Shown here in pieces: positions 36,455 through 45,319 of a stretch of 64,000 bases of DNA. Every line of letters starts with the position of its first letter. The stretch's first letter is position 1. The DNA lies in the NCBI GenBank assembly GCA_002413785.1, contig DHXR01000082.1, positions 224,667 through 288,666 of the forward strand, written 5' to 3'. The notes beneath the pieces were generated by a model. It was not told the DNA's origin. It searched no databases and worked only from the letters and a program-made list of their open reading frames with translations. The DNA comes from Mucilaginibacter sp. UBA5151 (GTDB taxonomy: Bacteria; Bacteroidota; Bacteroidia; Sphingobacteriales; Sphingobacteriaceae). A program made the translations under genes and the position numbers.

Positions 36455-36569
36455 ACAGGATTTATTTTTATTTTTACTCTCGAAAATTTTAAAACATAAT
36501 CAGTTCTTTTTAGTTCTTTGCTGTTAAAAGTTGGTGCATAAGCTAATTAGCACGCCCCGTATTTAAGAA

Positions 36570-36845
36570 ATGACCCTTGCAAGTAATAACGATCCGTTAG
36601 ATTTTATCAATAATAATGCCGAAGGTATGCGTTTGGGTTCGCAGGAGGATTTAGTACAGTTATTACTGTACCAGATCATCAGGGTTAAAGAATTAATAAA
36701 ATACTATGACGCCATCCCGGATGGGGCCGGACAATTGGGCTCATCCATATTAAATGAGCTTGTAAACGAAGCATACGCTTCATTGGTGGACTACGACCTT
36801 GTTTTAATGCAAAAGTACTACGATCTGCTGCTGAATTGTGATTGA
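36570..36845 (+). CDS. Conserved hypothetical protein, 91 residues
   Basis: I do not recognise a domain. The protein is acidic and mostly helical (MRLGSQEDLVQLLLYQIIRV, then LNELVNEAYASLVDYDLVLM), with no membrane segment. It is preceded by its own A+T-rich gap and lies about 115 bases before rpe on the same strand. The composition and length look like a small cytosolic helical protein found in this bacterial group. Confidence 0.6.
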   Translation: MTLASNNDPLDFINNNAEGMRLGSQEDLVQLLLYQIIRVKELIKYYDAIPDGAGQLGSSILNELVNEAYASLVDYDLVLMQKYYDLLLNCD

Positions 36846-36855
36846 GGCTTCGCAG

Positions 36856-36948
36856 AGATCAGCGTTTAGAGATTGGAGATTAGTCAATAAATTGAATTCT
36901 CAAACCAAAAAAACTTCCTCCAATCTCTTATCTCTAACCTCTAATCTC
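36856..36948. repeat. Low-complexity 'agattggagattag' hairpin repeat
   Basis: Degenerate short-period units (agagattggagattag) on the left arm (36856-36885) are mirrored by their complements on the right arm (aatctcttatctctaacctctaatc, described by position 36922-36948). The two arms can pair as a long imperfect hairpin just upstream of rpe, and the right arm runs directly into its -7 element. Confidence 0.75.
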
Positions 36949-36956
36949 TATCTTTG
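36949..36956 (+). promoter_or_regulatory. -7 element (TATCTTTG) before rpe
   Basis: TATCTTTG lies four bases (CCCC) before the rpe ATG at 36961, implying a leaderless or nearly leaderless transcript. It fuses with the right arm of the adjacent hairpin repeat. Confidence 0.58.
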
Positions 36957-36960
36957 CCCC

Positions 36961-37629
36961 ATGAACCACCTCATAGCCCCATCAATTTTAGCCGCTGATT
37001 TTGCCAATTTGCAACGTGACATCGAACTGATAAATAACAGCGAAGCCGACTGGGTGCATGTGGATATTATGGACGGTGTTTTTGTCCCCAATATTTCCTT
37101 TGGGTTCCCTGTTGTTAAGGCGGTAAACAAGCACGCTAAAAAGCCATTGGATGTGCATTTAATGATTGTGGAGCCCGACCGTTATTTGAAAAACTTTAAA
37201 GAAGCAGGCGCAGCCGGGATAACGGTACATTATGAAGTATGCCCTAATTTACACCGTACTATTCAGTACATAAAAGAACTTGGCTGCCGTGCAGGCGTAG
37301 CGCTTAACCCGCACACCCCGGTAGCTTTATTAGAGGATATTATTGCCGACCTTGATATGGTATTAATAATGTCGGTTAACCCTGGGTTTGGCGGGCAGCG
37401 TTTTATAGAACATACCTACAAAAAACTAAAAGATATTAAAGCATTAAGCGGCAGGCATAACCCCGGCCTGCTGATAGAAGTTGACGGCGGTGTTGATGAA
37501 AAAAATATTGCAAAGCTTGTTGAAGCCGGCGCTAATGTTTTGGTTGCCGGGAATTCGGTTTTTTCAGCGGCTGATCCGGCGGCTGCTATAGCTTATTTAA
37601 AAAAACCGGTTGCATCACCGGGTTTATAA
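36961..37629 (+). CDS. rpe: Ribulose-phosphate 3-epimerase
   Basis: The 222-residue TIM-barrel enzyme interconverts ribulose 5-phosphate and xylulose 5-phosphate. It starts at the ATG at 36961, which opens with the family IAPSILAADFANL. Metal and active-site motifs are VDIMDGVFVPNISFG, DVHLMIVEP, MSVNPGFGGQ and EVDGGV. An upstream in-frame extension is repeat sequence and is rejected. It precedes serC and serA, but gaps of 193 and 82 bases suggest separate transcripts. Confidence 0.96.
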   Translation: MNHLIAPSILAADFANLQRDIELINNSEADWVHVDIMDGVFVPNISFGFPVVKAVNKHAKKPLDVHLMIVEPDRYLKNFKEAGAAGITVHYEVCPNLHRTIQYIKELGCRAGVALNPHTPVALLEDIIADLDMVLIMSVNPGFGGQRFIEHTYKKLKDIKALSGRHNPGLLIEVDGGVDEKNIAKLVEAGANVLVAGNSVFSAADPAAAIAYLKKPVASPGL

Positions 37630-37822
37630 TATAAGCCTGTCAATAAAAGCACCTGATTTTTTTAATATTTAAAATTATAAGGTACAATTGTCTGTTAATT
37701 GTATAAAATTTCAAAAAAAGCAAATAAACTTAATAATTATTATCAAATTAGTTAACTTCGACCCGTCTTAATGCAGATTTGTTAATTTGATAGACTACAC
37801 ACCAATTATATAATTAAATACA

Positions 37823-38893
37823 ATGAAACATAATTTTGGCGCCGGGCCAGGCATTTTACCCCACGAAGTTTTAAAACAGGCAGCAGCAGCAGTTGTCGAT
37901 CTTAACGGTATCGGACTTTCTATATTGGAGATATCGCACCGCTCGGCTGAGTTTGAAGCTGTTTTGGATGAGGCGGTAAAGCTGGTTAAAGAATTATTCA
38001 GCGTACCTGAAGGTTATTCTGTGCTTTTTTTACAGGGCGGTGCAAGCACCCAGTTTGCTTTGGCCCCTTATAATTTATTGCCCGAAGGTGGCAAGGCCGC
38101 TTACCTTGAAACAGGTGTTTGGGCAAATAAAGCGCTCAAAGAAGCAAAATACTTTGGCGAAACCGTTGTTGTGGCTTCTTCAAAAGAAAGCAATTTTACT
38201 TACATCCCTAAGGATTTTACCATACCTGCGGATGCTGCTTACTTCCACATTACGTCAAACAATACCATTTACGGAACGCAGTCACAAAGTTTCCCTGAAT
38301 CACCTGTACCTATGGTATGTGATATGTCATCAGATATTTTCAGCCGCAAAATCAATGTTGCTGATTTTGGCCTTATCTATGCGGGCGCTCAGAAAAATAT
38401 GGGACCTGCCGGGGTTACACTGGTAATTGTTAAGAATGATATTTTAGGAAAAACAGGTCGTAAAATACCGGCAATGTTTAACTATCAAACACAAATTGAA
38501 GGCGGCTCCATGTATAACACGCCACCGGTGTTTGCTATATACGTTTCTATGCTTACCCTTAACTGGTTAAAATCAAAAGGCGGCGTTGAAGCCATTGAAA
38601 AGGAAAATATTGCCAAAGCAAAAGTGTTATATGGAGAAATTGACCGTAACCCATTGTTTAAGGGCGTATGTGCAGTTGAAGACCGCTCGCACATGAACGT
38701 TTGTTTTGTGAGTGAGAACCCGGAACATGAAAAACCATTCCTTAAACTATGCGACGAAAAAGGTATAATTGGCATTAAAGGCCACAGGAGTGTTGGCGGT
38801 TTCAGGGCTTCAATTTATAACGCATTGCCAATCACCAGTGTATATGTACTGATTGACGCTATGCAGGAATTTGCGGAAAAAAATAAAAATTAG
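37823..38893 (+). CDS. serC: Phosphoserine aminotransferase
   Basis: The 356-residue PLP enzyme makes phosphoserine from 3-phosphohydroxypyruvate. It opens with [16 protein letters not shown]. The PLP lysine sits in [14 protein letters not shown] (about 190), and RSHMNVCF is visible near the end. With serA downstream it forms the serine branch. Serine is also the substrate of the palmitoyltransferase at 61595-62803, which gives a possible metabolic link in this window. Confidence 0.96.
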   Translation: MKHNFGAGPGILPHEVLKQAAAAVVDLNGIGLSILEISHRSAEFEAVLDEAVKLVKELFSVPEGYSVLFLQGGASTQFALAPYNLLPEGGKAAYLETGVWANKALKEAKYFGETVVVASSKESNFTYIPKDFTIPADAAYFHITSNNTIYGTQSQSFPESPVPMVCDMSSDIFSRKINVADFGLIYAGAQKNMGPAGVTLVIVKNDILGKTGRKIPAMFNYQTQIEGGSMYNTPPVFAIYVSMLTLNWLKSKGGVEAIEKENIAKAKVLYGEIDRNPLFKGVCAVEDRSHMNVCFVSENPEHEKPFLKLCDEKGIIGIKGHRSVGGFRASIYNALPITSVYVLIDAMQEFAEKNKN

Positions 38894-38970
38894 TGATTAG
38901 AGGTTAGTGATTGGAGATTAGTTAAAATCTGCAATTACTAATCTCTGATCTCCAATCTCTAATCTCTAAC
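38892..38970. repeat. Low-complexity hairpin repeat between serC and serA
   Basis: The left arm (tagtgattagaggttagtg...) and the right arm (ctctgatctccaatctctaa...) are complementary copies of the same degenerate 7-8-base unit. It starts at the serC stop and ends just before the serA start. Confidence 0.8.
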
Positions 38971-38975
38971 ATATC

Positions 38976-39926
38976 ATGATCAAAATATTAGCTAACGACG
39001 GAATTGACCCGGCAGGTAAACAACTTTTAGAAGAGGCCGGTTTTATAATTGATACCAATAACATACCACAGGAAGAATTGCTGGTTAAACTGCAAAACTA
39101 TGATGGTATTACAGTGCGCAGCGCCACCAAAGTGCGCAAGGCTTTGATTGACGCCTGTCCTAATCTGAAACTGATTGGCCGCGGCGGCGTTGGCGTCGAT
39201 AATATCGACGTAGAATATGCAAAGGAAAAAGGCATAGGCGTTTATAACACGCCAGCTTCTTCATCCTTATCGGTTGCCGAACTGGTATTCGCACACCTAT
39301 TTACAGGTGTACGGTTTTTGCAGGACAGTAACCGCAGAATGCCGGTTGAAGGCGCTACAAAATTCAACGATCTTAAAAAGGCTTATGCCAAAGGGATTGA
39401 GCTGCGCGGAAAAACGCTTGGAATTTTAGGTTTCGGGCGTATCGGCCGCGAAGTGGCAAAAATTGCTATAGGGGTAGGTATGGATGTATTAGCTTACGAC
39501 CTTTATCCTTTTAATCCTGAAGTTGAAGTGGTTTTAGGCGGCGGCGCCACTGTTAAGGTAACCGTAAAAACTGTAAGCCAGGATGAAATTATCAGGCAAT
39601 CGGATTTCATTACCCTGCATACACCGTTTGTTGACAAACCGATCATCGGATCGAGCGAGTTTGAACACATGAAAAAAGGCGCCGGTGTAGTTAATTGTTC
39701 GCGCGGCGGTTTAATAGACGAAGAAGCTTTGATTACTGCGCTTGACAGCGGTAAAATATCATTTGCTGCCCTTGATGTTTTTGAAAACGAGCCATCCCCA
39801 AGGGTTGATATACTAACTCATCCAAAAATTTCATTAACGCCGCATATCGGCGCTGCAACCAATGAAGCCCAGGAAAGAATAGGGCTGGAGTTGGCTAATT
39901 TGATCATAGATCACTTTAAGAAGTAA
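38976..39926 (+). CDS. serA: D-3-phosphoglycerate dehydrogenase (short form)
   Basis: The 316-residue NAD-dependent 2-hydroxyacid dehydrogenase oxidises 3-phosphoglycerate. Visible are [12 protein letters not shown], the Rossmann [10 protein letters not shown] (about 150), [10 protein letters not shown], the [13 protein letters not shown] arginine segment and [10 protein letters not shown] with the catalytic histidine. It lacks the C-terminal ACT domain, so serine feedback is not expected. It follows serC and completes the serine branch except for a phosphatase. Confidence 0.9.
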   Translation: MIKILANDGIDPAGKQLLEEAGFIIDTNNIPQEELLVKLQNYDGITVRSATKVRKALIDACPNLKLIGRGGVGVDNIDVEYAKEKGIGVYNTPASSSLSVAELVFAHLFTGVRFLQDSNRRMPVEGATKFNDLKKAYAKGIELRGKTLGILGFGRIGREVAKIAIGVGMDVLAYDLYPFNPEVEVVLGGGATVKVTVKTVSQDEIIRQSDFITLHTPFVDKPIIGSSEFEHMKKGAGVVNCSRGGLIDEEALITALDSGKISFAALDVFENEPSPRVDILTHPKISLTPHIGAATNEAQERIGLELANLIIDHFKK

Positions 39927-39959
39927 ACACTAATTTTCACGAATAAGAACGAATTACAC

Positions 39960-40000
39960 GAAAAAGCCCGGATTGATTTCTATTCAATTCGGGCTTTTTC
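39960..40000. terminator. Bidirectional terminator between serA and the beta-CASP gene
   Basis: A 15-bp stem (gaaaaagcccggatt / aattcgggctttttc) has A runs on the left and T runs on the right, serving the converging genes on both strands. Outer repeats of 'gtgtaattcg' and its complement extend the stem. Confidence 0.87.
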
Positions 40001-40025
40001 ATTTTCATTTGTGTAATTCGTTTTA

Positions 40026-41420
40026 TTAGTGTAATTCGTGCTTAACTCCTTTTTCCGGTACCGTTACCTTATACCCCTCCTCCTCCAAAGTATCGGCGAA
40101 AGCCTGCATGCTGCCTGTTTCACCATGTACGAGGAAAACGTTTTTTAGCTTGGTTTTATCCAGTTCCCTTACCGTATTTACCAGATCGGCATGGTCGCCG
40201 TGGGCGCTGAGTACGTCGGTTTGTTTTATGGTGGCATAAACGGAAAGGTCGCGGTCTTTGATATGCACAATCGGGTCGCCGCGCAATAACCGGTGGCCCA
40301 GCGTGCCTTTGGCGCAATAGCCAATAAACAGGATGGTGCAGTAATAATTCTGGATGTTATAAAACAGGTGGTCCTGTATGCGGCCGCCGTCAAGCATCCC
40401 GGCTGATGAAATAATTATACAGGGCTCAAAATAATTGGATACCTGCCGGCTGTCCTTCAGGTTTTCAACATAAGTGAGGTTGTCAAACTCAAATTCATCA
40501 CCCCGCCGGTTATAAAATTCCTGTGCTTCCTGGTTCACCAGGTAATGGTATTTACGGAATACTTCCGTTGAGCGCGTGGCCAGCGGACTATCAACAAACA
40601 CTTTCACCGGCGGCAATAAACCACTGCTGAATATTTTATTAAGCGAGTAAACCAATGACTGCGTACGCCCTATGCTGAAAGCCGGGATGATCAGCCGGCC
40701 CTGCTCTTTTATACAGCACTTTTCAATGTTTTCAATAAGGGTTTGTTCAACTGATTTGTCGGCGGTATGATAGCGCCCGCCGTAGGTCGATTCGCAAACC
40801 AGGTAATCAACAGGCGGCAAGGCCTGCGGATCATCCAGCACCGGGTAGTTTTTTCGACCCAGATCACCGCTGAAAGCGATGGATTTTTCAACCCCGTTAT
40901 CGTTTATCTTTAACACCGCCGCGGCAGCGCCCAGTAAATGCCCTACCGGTATAAAAGTAAGTTCAATATCGCCGTTGATGCGGAACGGACGGTTAAAACC
41001 GATGGTCACAAAACGCTCCACGGTATCCATCACATGCTTTTGCAGGTATAAGGGTTGTGCGCCGATGTTGAACTTCCCTTTGCGGCCCTTACGCCCGCTT
41101 GCCGCCTTCCGCATAAACAGGCTGACAGAATCAAGCAGTAACAGCTCGCTCAGATCGGCGGTAGGAGGGGTGCATAAGATCTGTCCTTCAAAACCCAAAC
41201 GGACAAGCGTAGGCAGGTTTCCCGAATGATCGATATGCGCATGCGTTAATATCACCACATCAATCGCCGCCGGATCAAAAGGAAAATTTTCGTTCGACTG
41301 TACATTACGTTCTTTTTCGTAATCCAGTCCGCAATCCACTAATATTTTATATTGGCCAACCTCCAGCAAATGCATGCTCCCGGTAACCTGTCGGGCCGCC
41401 CCGTGTATGGTTAATTTCAT
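40026..41420 (-). CDS. Beta-CASP metallo-beta-lactamase RNA-processing-type nuclease
   Basis: The 464-residue protein has a metallo-beta-lactamase domain (LTHAHIDHSG at 59-66) with an inserted beta-CASP domain and the RMMBL C-terminal motif (VHGETGSMQAFADTL). Histidines of the two-zinc centre are HxHxDH, the HLLGAA/CESTYG segment and the C-terminal DVLSAHGDH. Such enzymes are CPSF73-like ribonucleases; the RNA substrate here is unknown. It is a lone gene on the minus strand. Confidence 0.93.
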   Translation of the reverse strand: MKLTIHGAARQVTGSMHLLEVGQYKILVDCGLDYEKERNVQSNENFPFDPAAIDVVILTHAHIDHSGNLPTLVRLGFEGQILCTPPTADLSELLLLDSVSLFMRKAASGRKGRKGKFNIGAQPLYLQKHVMDTVERFVTIGFNRPFRINGDIELTFIPVGHLLGAAAAVLKINDNGVEKSIAFSGDLGRKNYPVLDDPQALPPVDYLVCESTYGGRYHTADKSVEQTLIENIEKCCIKEQGRLIIPAFSIGRTQSLVYSLNKIFSSGLLPPVKVFVDSPLATRSTEVFRKYHYLVNQEAQEFYNRRGDEFEFDNLTYVENLKDSRQVSNYFEPCIIISSAGMLDGGRIQDHLFYNIQNYYCTILFIGYCAKGTLGHRLLRGDPIVHIKDRDLSVYATIKQTDVLSAHGDHADLVNTVRELDKTKLKNVFLVHGETGSMQAFADTLEEEGYKVTVPEKGVKHELH

Positions 41421-41423
41421 TTT

Positions 41424-41538
41424 GTTAGTTCATTGGTTCATTGGTTCAGTAGTTCATTGGTGCAATTGGGGTGAAATATTAGTAAAAACTAACAAACAAA
41501 CCACCAATGAACAAATGAACTGATGAACCAGTGAACCA
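41424..41538. repeat. Low-complexity 'gttcattggttcattgg' inverted repeat
   Basis: Degenerate units of 'ttcattgg' (41428-41462) are answered by complementary 'aatgaac/tgaacca' units (41500-41538), making an imperfect hairpin over 110 bases. The rest of 41539-41790 is A+T-rich promoter DNA with no gene I can see. Confidence 0.78.
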
Positions 41539-41790
41539 GCCACAAACATATTATAATTGTGGCAGATTTTTTGCGGAAATACAGGATGTAACAAAGTTTT
41601 TGTGGGTTGGAAGGAAACGTCATTAAGTTAGGGCAAATGTGCTTTTTTTACCTGGCGGAAGAGAGGGTCGACCAGCGCAGCGTAGTCGGGGTGAGTTAGC
41701 TATACGGGCGACAATTTGATTTACACCGCCTGCAGGTCAATGAGTATTTTTTAATTAAATTAGCTTATTTTTATACGAAAATATATAGCT

Positions 41791-42075
41791 ATGATAAATC
41801 AGACGAGTTATGATATTGAAACAACCGAAGGGCCGCGCCACCTGACCATTGCACCCATTAGCAGGCAGTTAACAACCGGCGACTATTATGCCACCGGTGT
41901 TTACAAACTAAGTAGCGGCATTGCAGCCATGGGCGATATAACCTTTGATGAGGATATGAACGAATGGACCTATAATGGCATTGGCCAGCTCAACTATGAG
42001 GAGGTCGCCGAAGTGGCTGATTTTATAAAAAACTACAAAGACCCAACAGGCGCCGATCCTAATCTGTTGCAGTAG
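41791..42075 (+). CDS. Hypothetical protein, 94 residues
   Basis: I do not recognise a family. The protein is soluble and acidic with a beta-rich middle (DYYATGVYKLSSGIAAMGDITF) and a C-terminal helix (NYEEVAEVADFIKNY). A Thr/Gly/Tyr-rich pattern suggests a small beta sandwich. Its own ATG follows an A+T-rich stretch. No signal peptide. Confidence 0.6.
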   Translation: MINQTSYDIETTEGPRHLTIAPISRQLTTGDYYATGVYKLSSGIAAMGDITFDEDMNEWTYNGIGQLNYEEVAEVADFIKNYKDPTGADPNLLQ

Positions 42076-42076
42076 T

Positions 42077-42160
42077 TTGGTTGGTTGGTGGTTGGTTGAT
42101 TAGATTGATTGGGTTGAATAAGTTGATTGAGTTGAATAGGTTGATTTGGTGAGTTGTTGA
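42077..42160. repeat. Low-complexity 'ttgattgagttgaat' repeat
   Basis: A run of degenerate seven-base units related to 'gttgatt' lies directly after the stop at 42075. No matching complementary arm is clear before the next gene, only a different run (ttacaacttttacaac) at 42225-42250. Confidence 0.65.
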
Positions 42161-42273
42161 CCTTGTGATCATCTTTGTAGATATTTTACCCGATATTTAA
42201 TAAATTTACAGCCATTGCACCCCCTACAACCCTTACAACTTTTACAACAACAATTCACTAATTCAAAAACACC

Positions 42274-42822
42274 ATGAGCGAAATAGAAAACTACTCAGAA
42301 AATATCCACGAGCAAAGCAATGAGCATGCGCACCACATCCTTGCCGAAGGTAAAGAGAAATGGGTGCTGTATGTAGCCTTAACAACCGCAGTTATAGCAG
42401 TTTTAGCCGCCATAACCGGACTTTTAGCAGGCGACCATTCCGATGAAGCTATGCTGGCCCAAATGAAATCATCCGACCAGTGGGCCTTTTACCAGGCCAA
42501 GGGCATTAAAAGCGATGTACTTGCCGGATCAAACAAATTGCTGATCTCCCTGGGCAAAACACCCGCTGCCGAGGATGTGGAAAAGATAAAAACAAACAAA
42601 AAAGAACAGGCAAAAATTATGGCCGATGCAAAGGATTTTCAAAAAGAATCGAATGTGCATGTGGCCCTGCATAAAATATTGGCCAGGGGCGTAACGCTGT
42701 TCCAGGTGGCTATTGCTATCGGTGCAATTTCCATCATTACCAAGCGCAAACTCTTATGGTTTGTCAGTATGGGCTTTGCCGCCATCGGTGTCTTCTTTTT
42801 GCTGCAGGGGACGGTGTTTTAG
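42274..42822 (+). CDS. DUF4337-type membrane protein
   Basis: The 182-residue protein has a membrane helix at about 35-52 (YVALTTAVIAVLAAITGLLAG), a long charged helical middle, and two more helices at about 140-180 (TLFQVAIAIGAISII, FVSMGFAAIGVFFLLQGTVF). This order matches the DUF4337 family, whose role is unknown. Its stop codon shares a base with the repeat at 42822. Confidence 0.8.
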   Translation: MSEIENYSENIHEQSNEHAHHILAEGKEKWVLYVALTTAVIAVLAAITGLLAGDHSDEAMLAQMKSSDQWAFYQAKGIKSDVLAGSNKLLISLGKTPAAEDVEKIKTNKKEQAKIMADAKDFQKESNVHVALHKILARGVTLFQVAIAIGAISIITKRKLLWFVSMGFAAIGVFFLLQGTVF

Positions 42823-42862
42823 CCTCACCCAACTGTCTCCAAAGGAGAGGGCTTTAAAATTA
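42822..42862. repeat. Short copy of the CTCTCC intergenic repeat
   Basis: The sequence gcctcacccaactgtctcc followed by aaaggagagggctttaaaatt copies the left end of the 36281-36396 element. Its first G is the last base of the upstream TAG stop, so insertion or decay reached the stop codon. Confidence 0.8.
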
Positions 42863-42895
42863 TGCTGTTCGTGGATTTTTATCTACGAAGGGGCT

Positions 42896-43000
42896 ATGCC
42901 TGTTTCTCAGACTACAGACATATTGTATCCGAAGTTAATAAACATCGGACAGCGGATGATTATAGAATTAAAAGCGAAAGGACACATTAAAGATGAATGA
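42896..43000 (+). CDS. Possible small reading frame before the HicB-like gene
   Basis: A 34-codon frame (MPVSQTTDILYPKLINIGQR...) ends overlapping the HicB ATG by 8 bases, the spacing expected for the toxin partner. However, the length and composition do not resemble HicA (no GSH or HGxK-type motif). It may be chance or a truncated toxin remnant. Confidence 0.25.
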   Translation: MPVSQTTDILYPKLINIGQRMIIELKAKGHIKDE

Positions 43001-43382
43001 CATCCTGCAATATAAAGATTATTACGCGTCGGTGCATTTCAGCGCCGGTGATGAGGTGTTTTATGGTAAAATACTTGGTATTAATGATTTGGTAAGTTTT
43101 GAAGGTTCATCAGTAAAAGAGCTTAAAAAAGCATTTAAAGAAGCGGTTGAGGATTATCTCGATACTTGTATCCAGGTGGGGAAAGCGCCCGAAAAAACCT
43201 ATAAAGGAACGTTTAATGTACGGGTATCGTCTGCATTGCATAAGGAAGCATCGTTATTTGCAGCTATTCATAATATCACCTTAAACGAGTTCGTCAAAAC
43301 GGCACTCGCCTTTACCCTTCAGCGGACTGATGAAGTTAACCGGCTTATTAATAATGACAGCCAGCTAATGGAAAGTGTTTAA
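42993..43382 (+). CDS. HicB-family antitoxin-like protein
   Basis: The 129-residue protein begins with a HicB-type partial RNase H fold (YYASVHFSAGDEVFYGKILGI, cited as its start; FKEAVEDYLDTC) and ends in a ribbon-helix-helix (KTYKGTFNVRVSSALHKEASLFAAIHNITLNEFVKTAL, by position 68-105). HicB proteins neutralise HicA mRNA interferases and repress their operon. No HicA is recognisable beside it, so it is an orphan or part of a decayed pair. Confidence 0.82.
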   Translation: MNDILQYKDYYASVHFSAGDEVFYGKILGINDLVSFEGSSVKELKKAFKEAVEDYLDTCIQVGKAPEKTYKGTFNVRVSSALHKEASLFAAIHNITLNEFVKTALAFTLQRTDEVNRLINNDSQLMESV

Positions 43383-43506
43383 TGCGCGTATGCAAGGCGG
43401 CACCCGCGAGAATTCTGAAAGCCCTTTAAAGATCCTTCATTTTTGTTAATTTAAGCGGAACGCTTAAATTGTTAGGTGTCCAGGCAGCATGCTTAGAGAG
43501 GCGGGG

Positions 43507-45315
43507 TTACAAACAAATTATATCTACCTTATCACCAAATTTATCAGTAATCTGTTTGGCTGTTATCCTATCCGGGAAAGCCAAGGCTAAAAGTTGTTTA
43601 GGTCTAGAACAAGCCACATAAATCATTCTTTGTTTTTCTGTGGGGAAAATGACGGATTGCTTGAAATCCTCAAATGATACACTCTCGCCACTGCGTCTTT
43701 CATCAAAAAAATATAGAATAGCGTCCAGTGTGGCTCCTTTAATTTGATGAATTGTGGTCACGGGAATATTATGCTGGTTGCTGGCAGGCTTATTGAAAAA
43801 TAAATTAACGGCTTTTTTTTTCAGGTCAACCATCTTGTAGTCGTTTATTCTCATTTTAAATTCAAAGGCCGGGGTAGCATCTACGCCAAAATGAGTGTCA
43901 ATGATCTGTATACTCTGATTTGTCCAAACCTGTAATGATAAATCGGTAGGCGGTATTTTAAATAGGAAACTGTAAAGCTTTCCATTAAACGCAAAATTGT
44001 CTGCCATTTCGATCTGCAATTTTTGCATTGCGTGGTAGTCTAAATCAGGGTTTAGTAGGTCAAGGACTAATTTCCTCAATTCGTTTACCCCACCTTTGAT
44101 CTCATTGGTTTCAAAGTGGTGTTTGATTTTAAGTAGCAAATAGGGACAATAATATTTCCAAGGTTCAATATCAGAAGTATTGCCAAGCATTCTGTTTTTT
44201 AATGTATTGCCCCTTACTACTATGTGATTCTTAATAAATTTATTGCTGGCGCATTTTAATTCAAAATCGCTTACGATTAATGCCGGATTAGTTGTGGTGT
44301 ATCTGTAAATAATAACCGGTATGTTTAGGTCAATCACATCAACAGTTGTTATCAGTTCATCTGCCGGGTTTCTTAAAATGCTGAAACAATCGATTATTCT
44401 TTGTACCGACCTGCGGTTTTGACTAAGGGGTAATCCTGTCCAACTTGCATCCGCATATTTTTTAATAAAAAGCTGTGGTTTGGCATCGCGCCATTCGTAT
44501 AAACTTTGGTAAGGATCGCCGATTAATTCAATATTAATAAGTCCCAAATCGGTTAATTTATCAAATATAGCATGCTGTATCTCAGAATTGTCCTGAGCCT
44601 CGTCTATAATTATATAAGGAAATCTTTTAACCAACCAACGCCCAATATCTTCATGTTTATTTAAAATACACAGTGCTATGTAGGCTGAATCAAGACTTGT
44701 AATCAAACCTTTTCTTATTTTCCAATGAAATAAATCCTTTGCATAAGCCTGGAATACTGCGGGGTCAACTAATGCAGGATCAGGAACTTTGCCATGAAAA
44801 GTAAAGTTACCATCCACATCAACCCAAATTTTACTGGCAGCATAAGAACGAAAAACGGGGAGGCCCGCTCTATTATAGTATTTATTCATAGGTGCCTGTA
44901 TACCATCCACGATTTTGCCGCTTTTATTGCGATACTTAATACTGACGAGTTTGTCAATTATACCGGCCTGATCAACAATTTGTGGCCTCTTGAAATTTTT
45001 GTTGAGCAAATTGTAGTATGGTAAGGTTAAATATTGGTTGATAAAACTATCAATCGTTGATACAAGATTAGGGAAGCGAAAGTCATATCCATAAACTTCT
45101 TTGTACTTATGAAGGATTTCGTTTTTAGCCACATTAGTAAATGAAAGGCATACAATTCCGGCATGATTGCCATGATTTTTAAGACACTCTTTTTCAAGTA
45201 ATGCCAGTTTGTGAATGATGCAAGTCGTTTTGCCACTGCCTGGACAGGCATTTAAAATAACCTTTCCTCTTGCGCTAAAGTAAGCCACTCTTTGGGGGGT
45301 CATTTCAAATTGCAT
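43507..45315 (-). CDS. gajB: UvrD-like helicase, GajB of a Gabija defence system
   Basis: The 602-residue superfamily 1 helicase has Walker A ACPGSGKTT (23-31), motif Ia CLSFTNVAKNEI, motif II IIDEAQD (~237), motif III GDPYQSLYEW (~267), motif V TIHQIKGATLDA and motif VI YVACSRPKQLL. It follows gajA by 4 bases on the same strand, the layout of Gabija operons, where the helicase-like partner assembles with a nuclease that attacks phage DNA. Its length is greater than the reference B. cereus GajB (about 490). A plain repair helicase is the alternative, but gene pairing supports defence. Confidence 0.86.
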   Translation of the reverse strand: MQFEMTPQRVAYFSARGKVILNACPGSGKTTCIIHKLALLEKECLKNHGNHAGIVCLSFTNVAKNEILHKYKEVYGYDFRFPNLVSTIDSFINQYLTLPYYNLLNKNFKRPQIVDQAGIIDKLVSIKYRNKSGKIVDGIQAPMNKYYNRAGLPVFRSYAASKIWVDVDGNFTFHGKVPDPALVDPAVFQAYAKDLFHWKIRKGLITSLDSAYIALCILNKHEDIGRWLVKRFPYIIIDEAQDNSEIQHAIFDKLTDLGLINIELIGDPYQSLYEWRDAKPQLFIKKYADASWTGLPLSQNRRSVQRIIDCFSILRNPADELITTVDVIDLNIPVIIYRYTTTNPALIVSDFELKCASNKFIKNHIVVRGNTLKNRMLGNTSDIEPWKYYCPYLLLKIKHHFETNEIKGGVNELRKLVLDLLNPDLDYHAMQKLQIEMADNFAFNGKLYSFLFKIPPTDLSLQVWTNQSIQIIDTHFGVDATPAFEFKMRINDYKMVDLKKKAVNLFFNKPASNQHNIPVTTIHQIKGATLDAILYFFDERRSGESVSFEDFKQSVIFPTEKQRMIYVACSRPKQLLALAFPDRITAKQITDKFGDKVDIICL

Positions 45316-45319
45316 TGCC

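Noticed and set aside
36838..36960. Longer N-terminus for ribulose-phosphate epimerase
   Set aside because: The extension translates the low-complexity repeat and crosses the promoter; the family start is at 36961.
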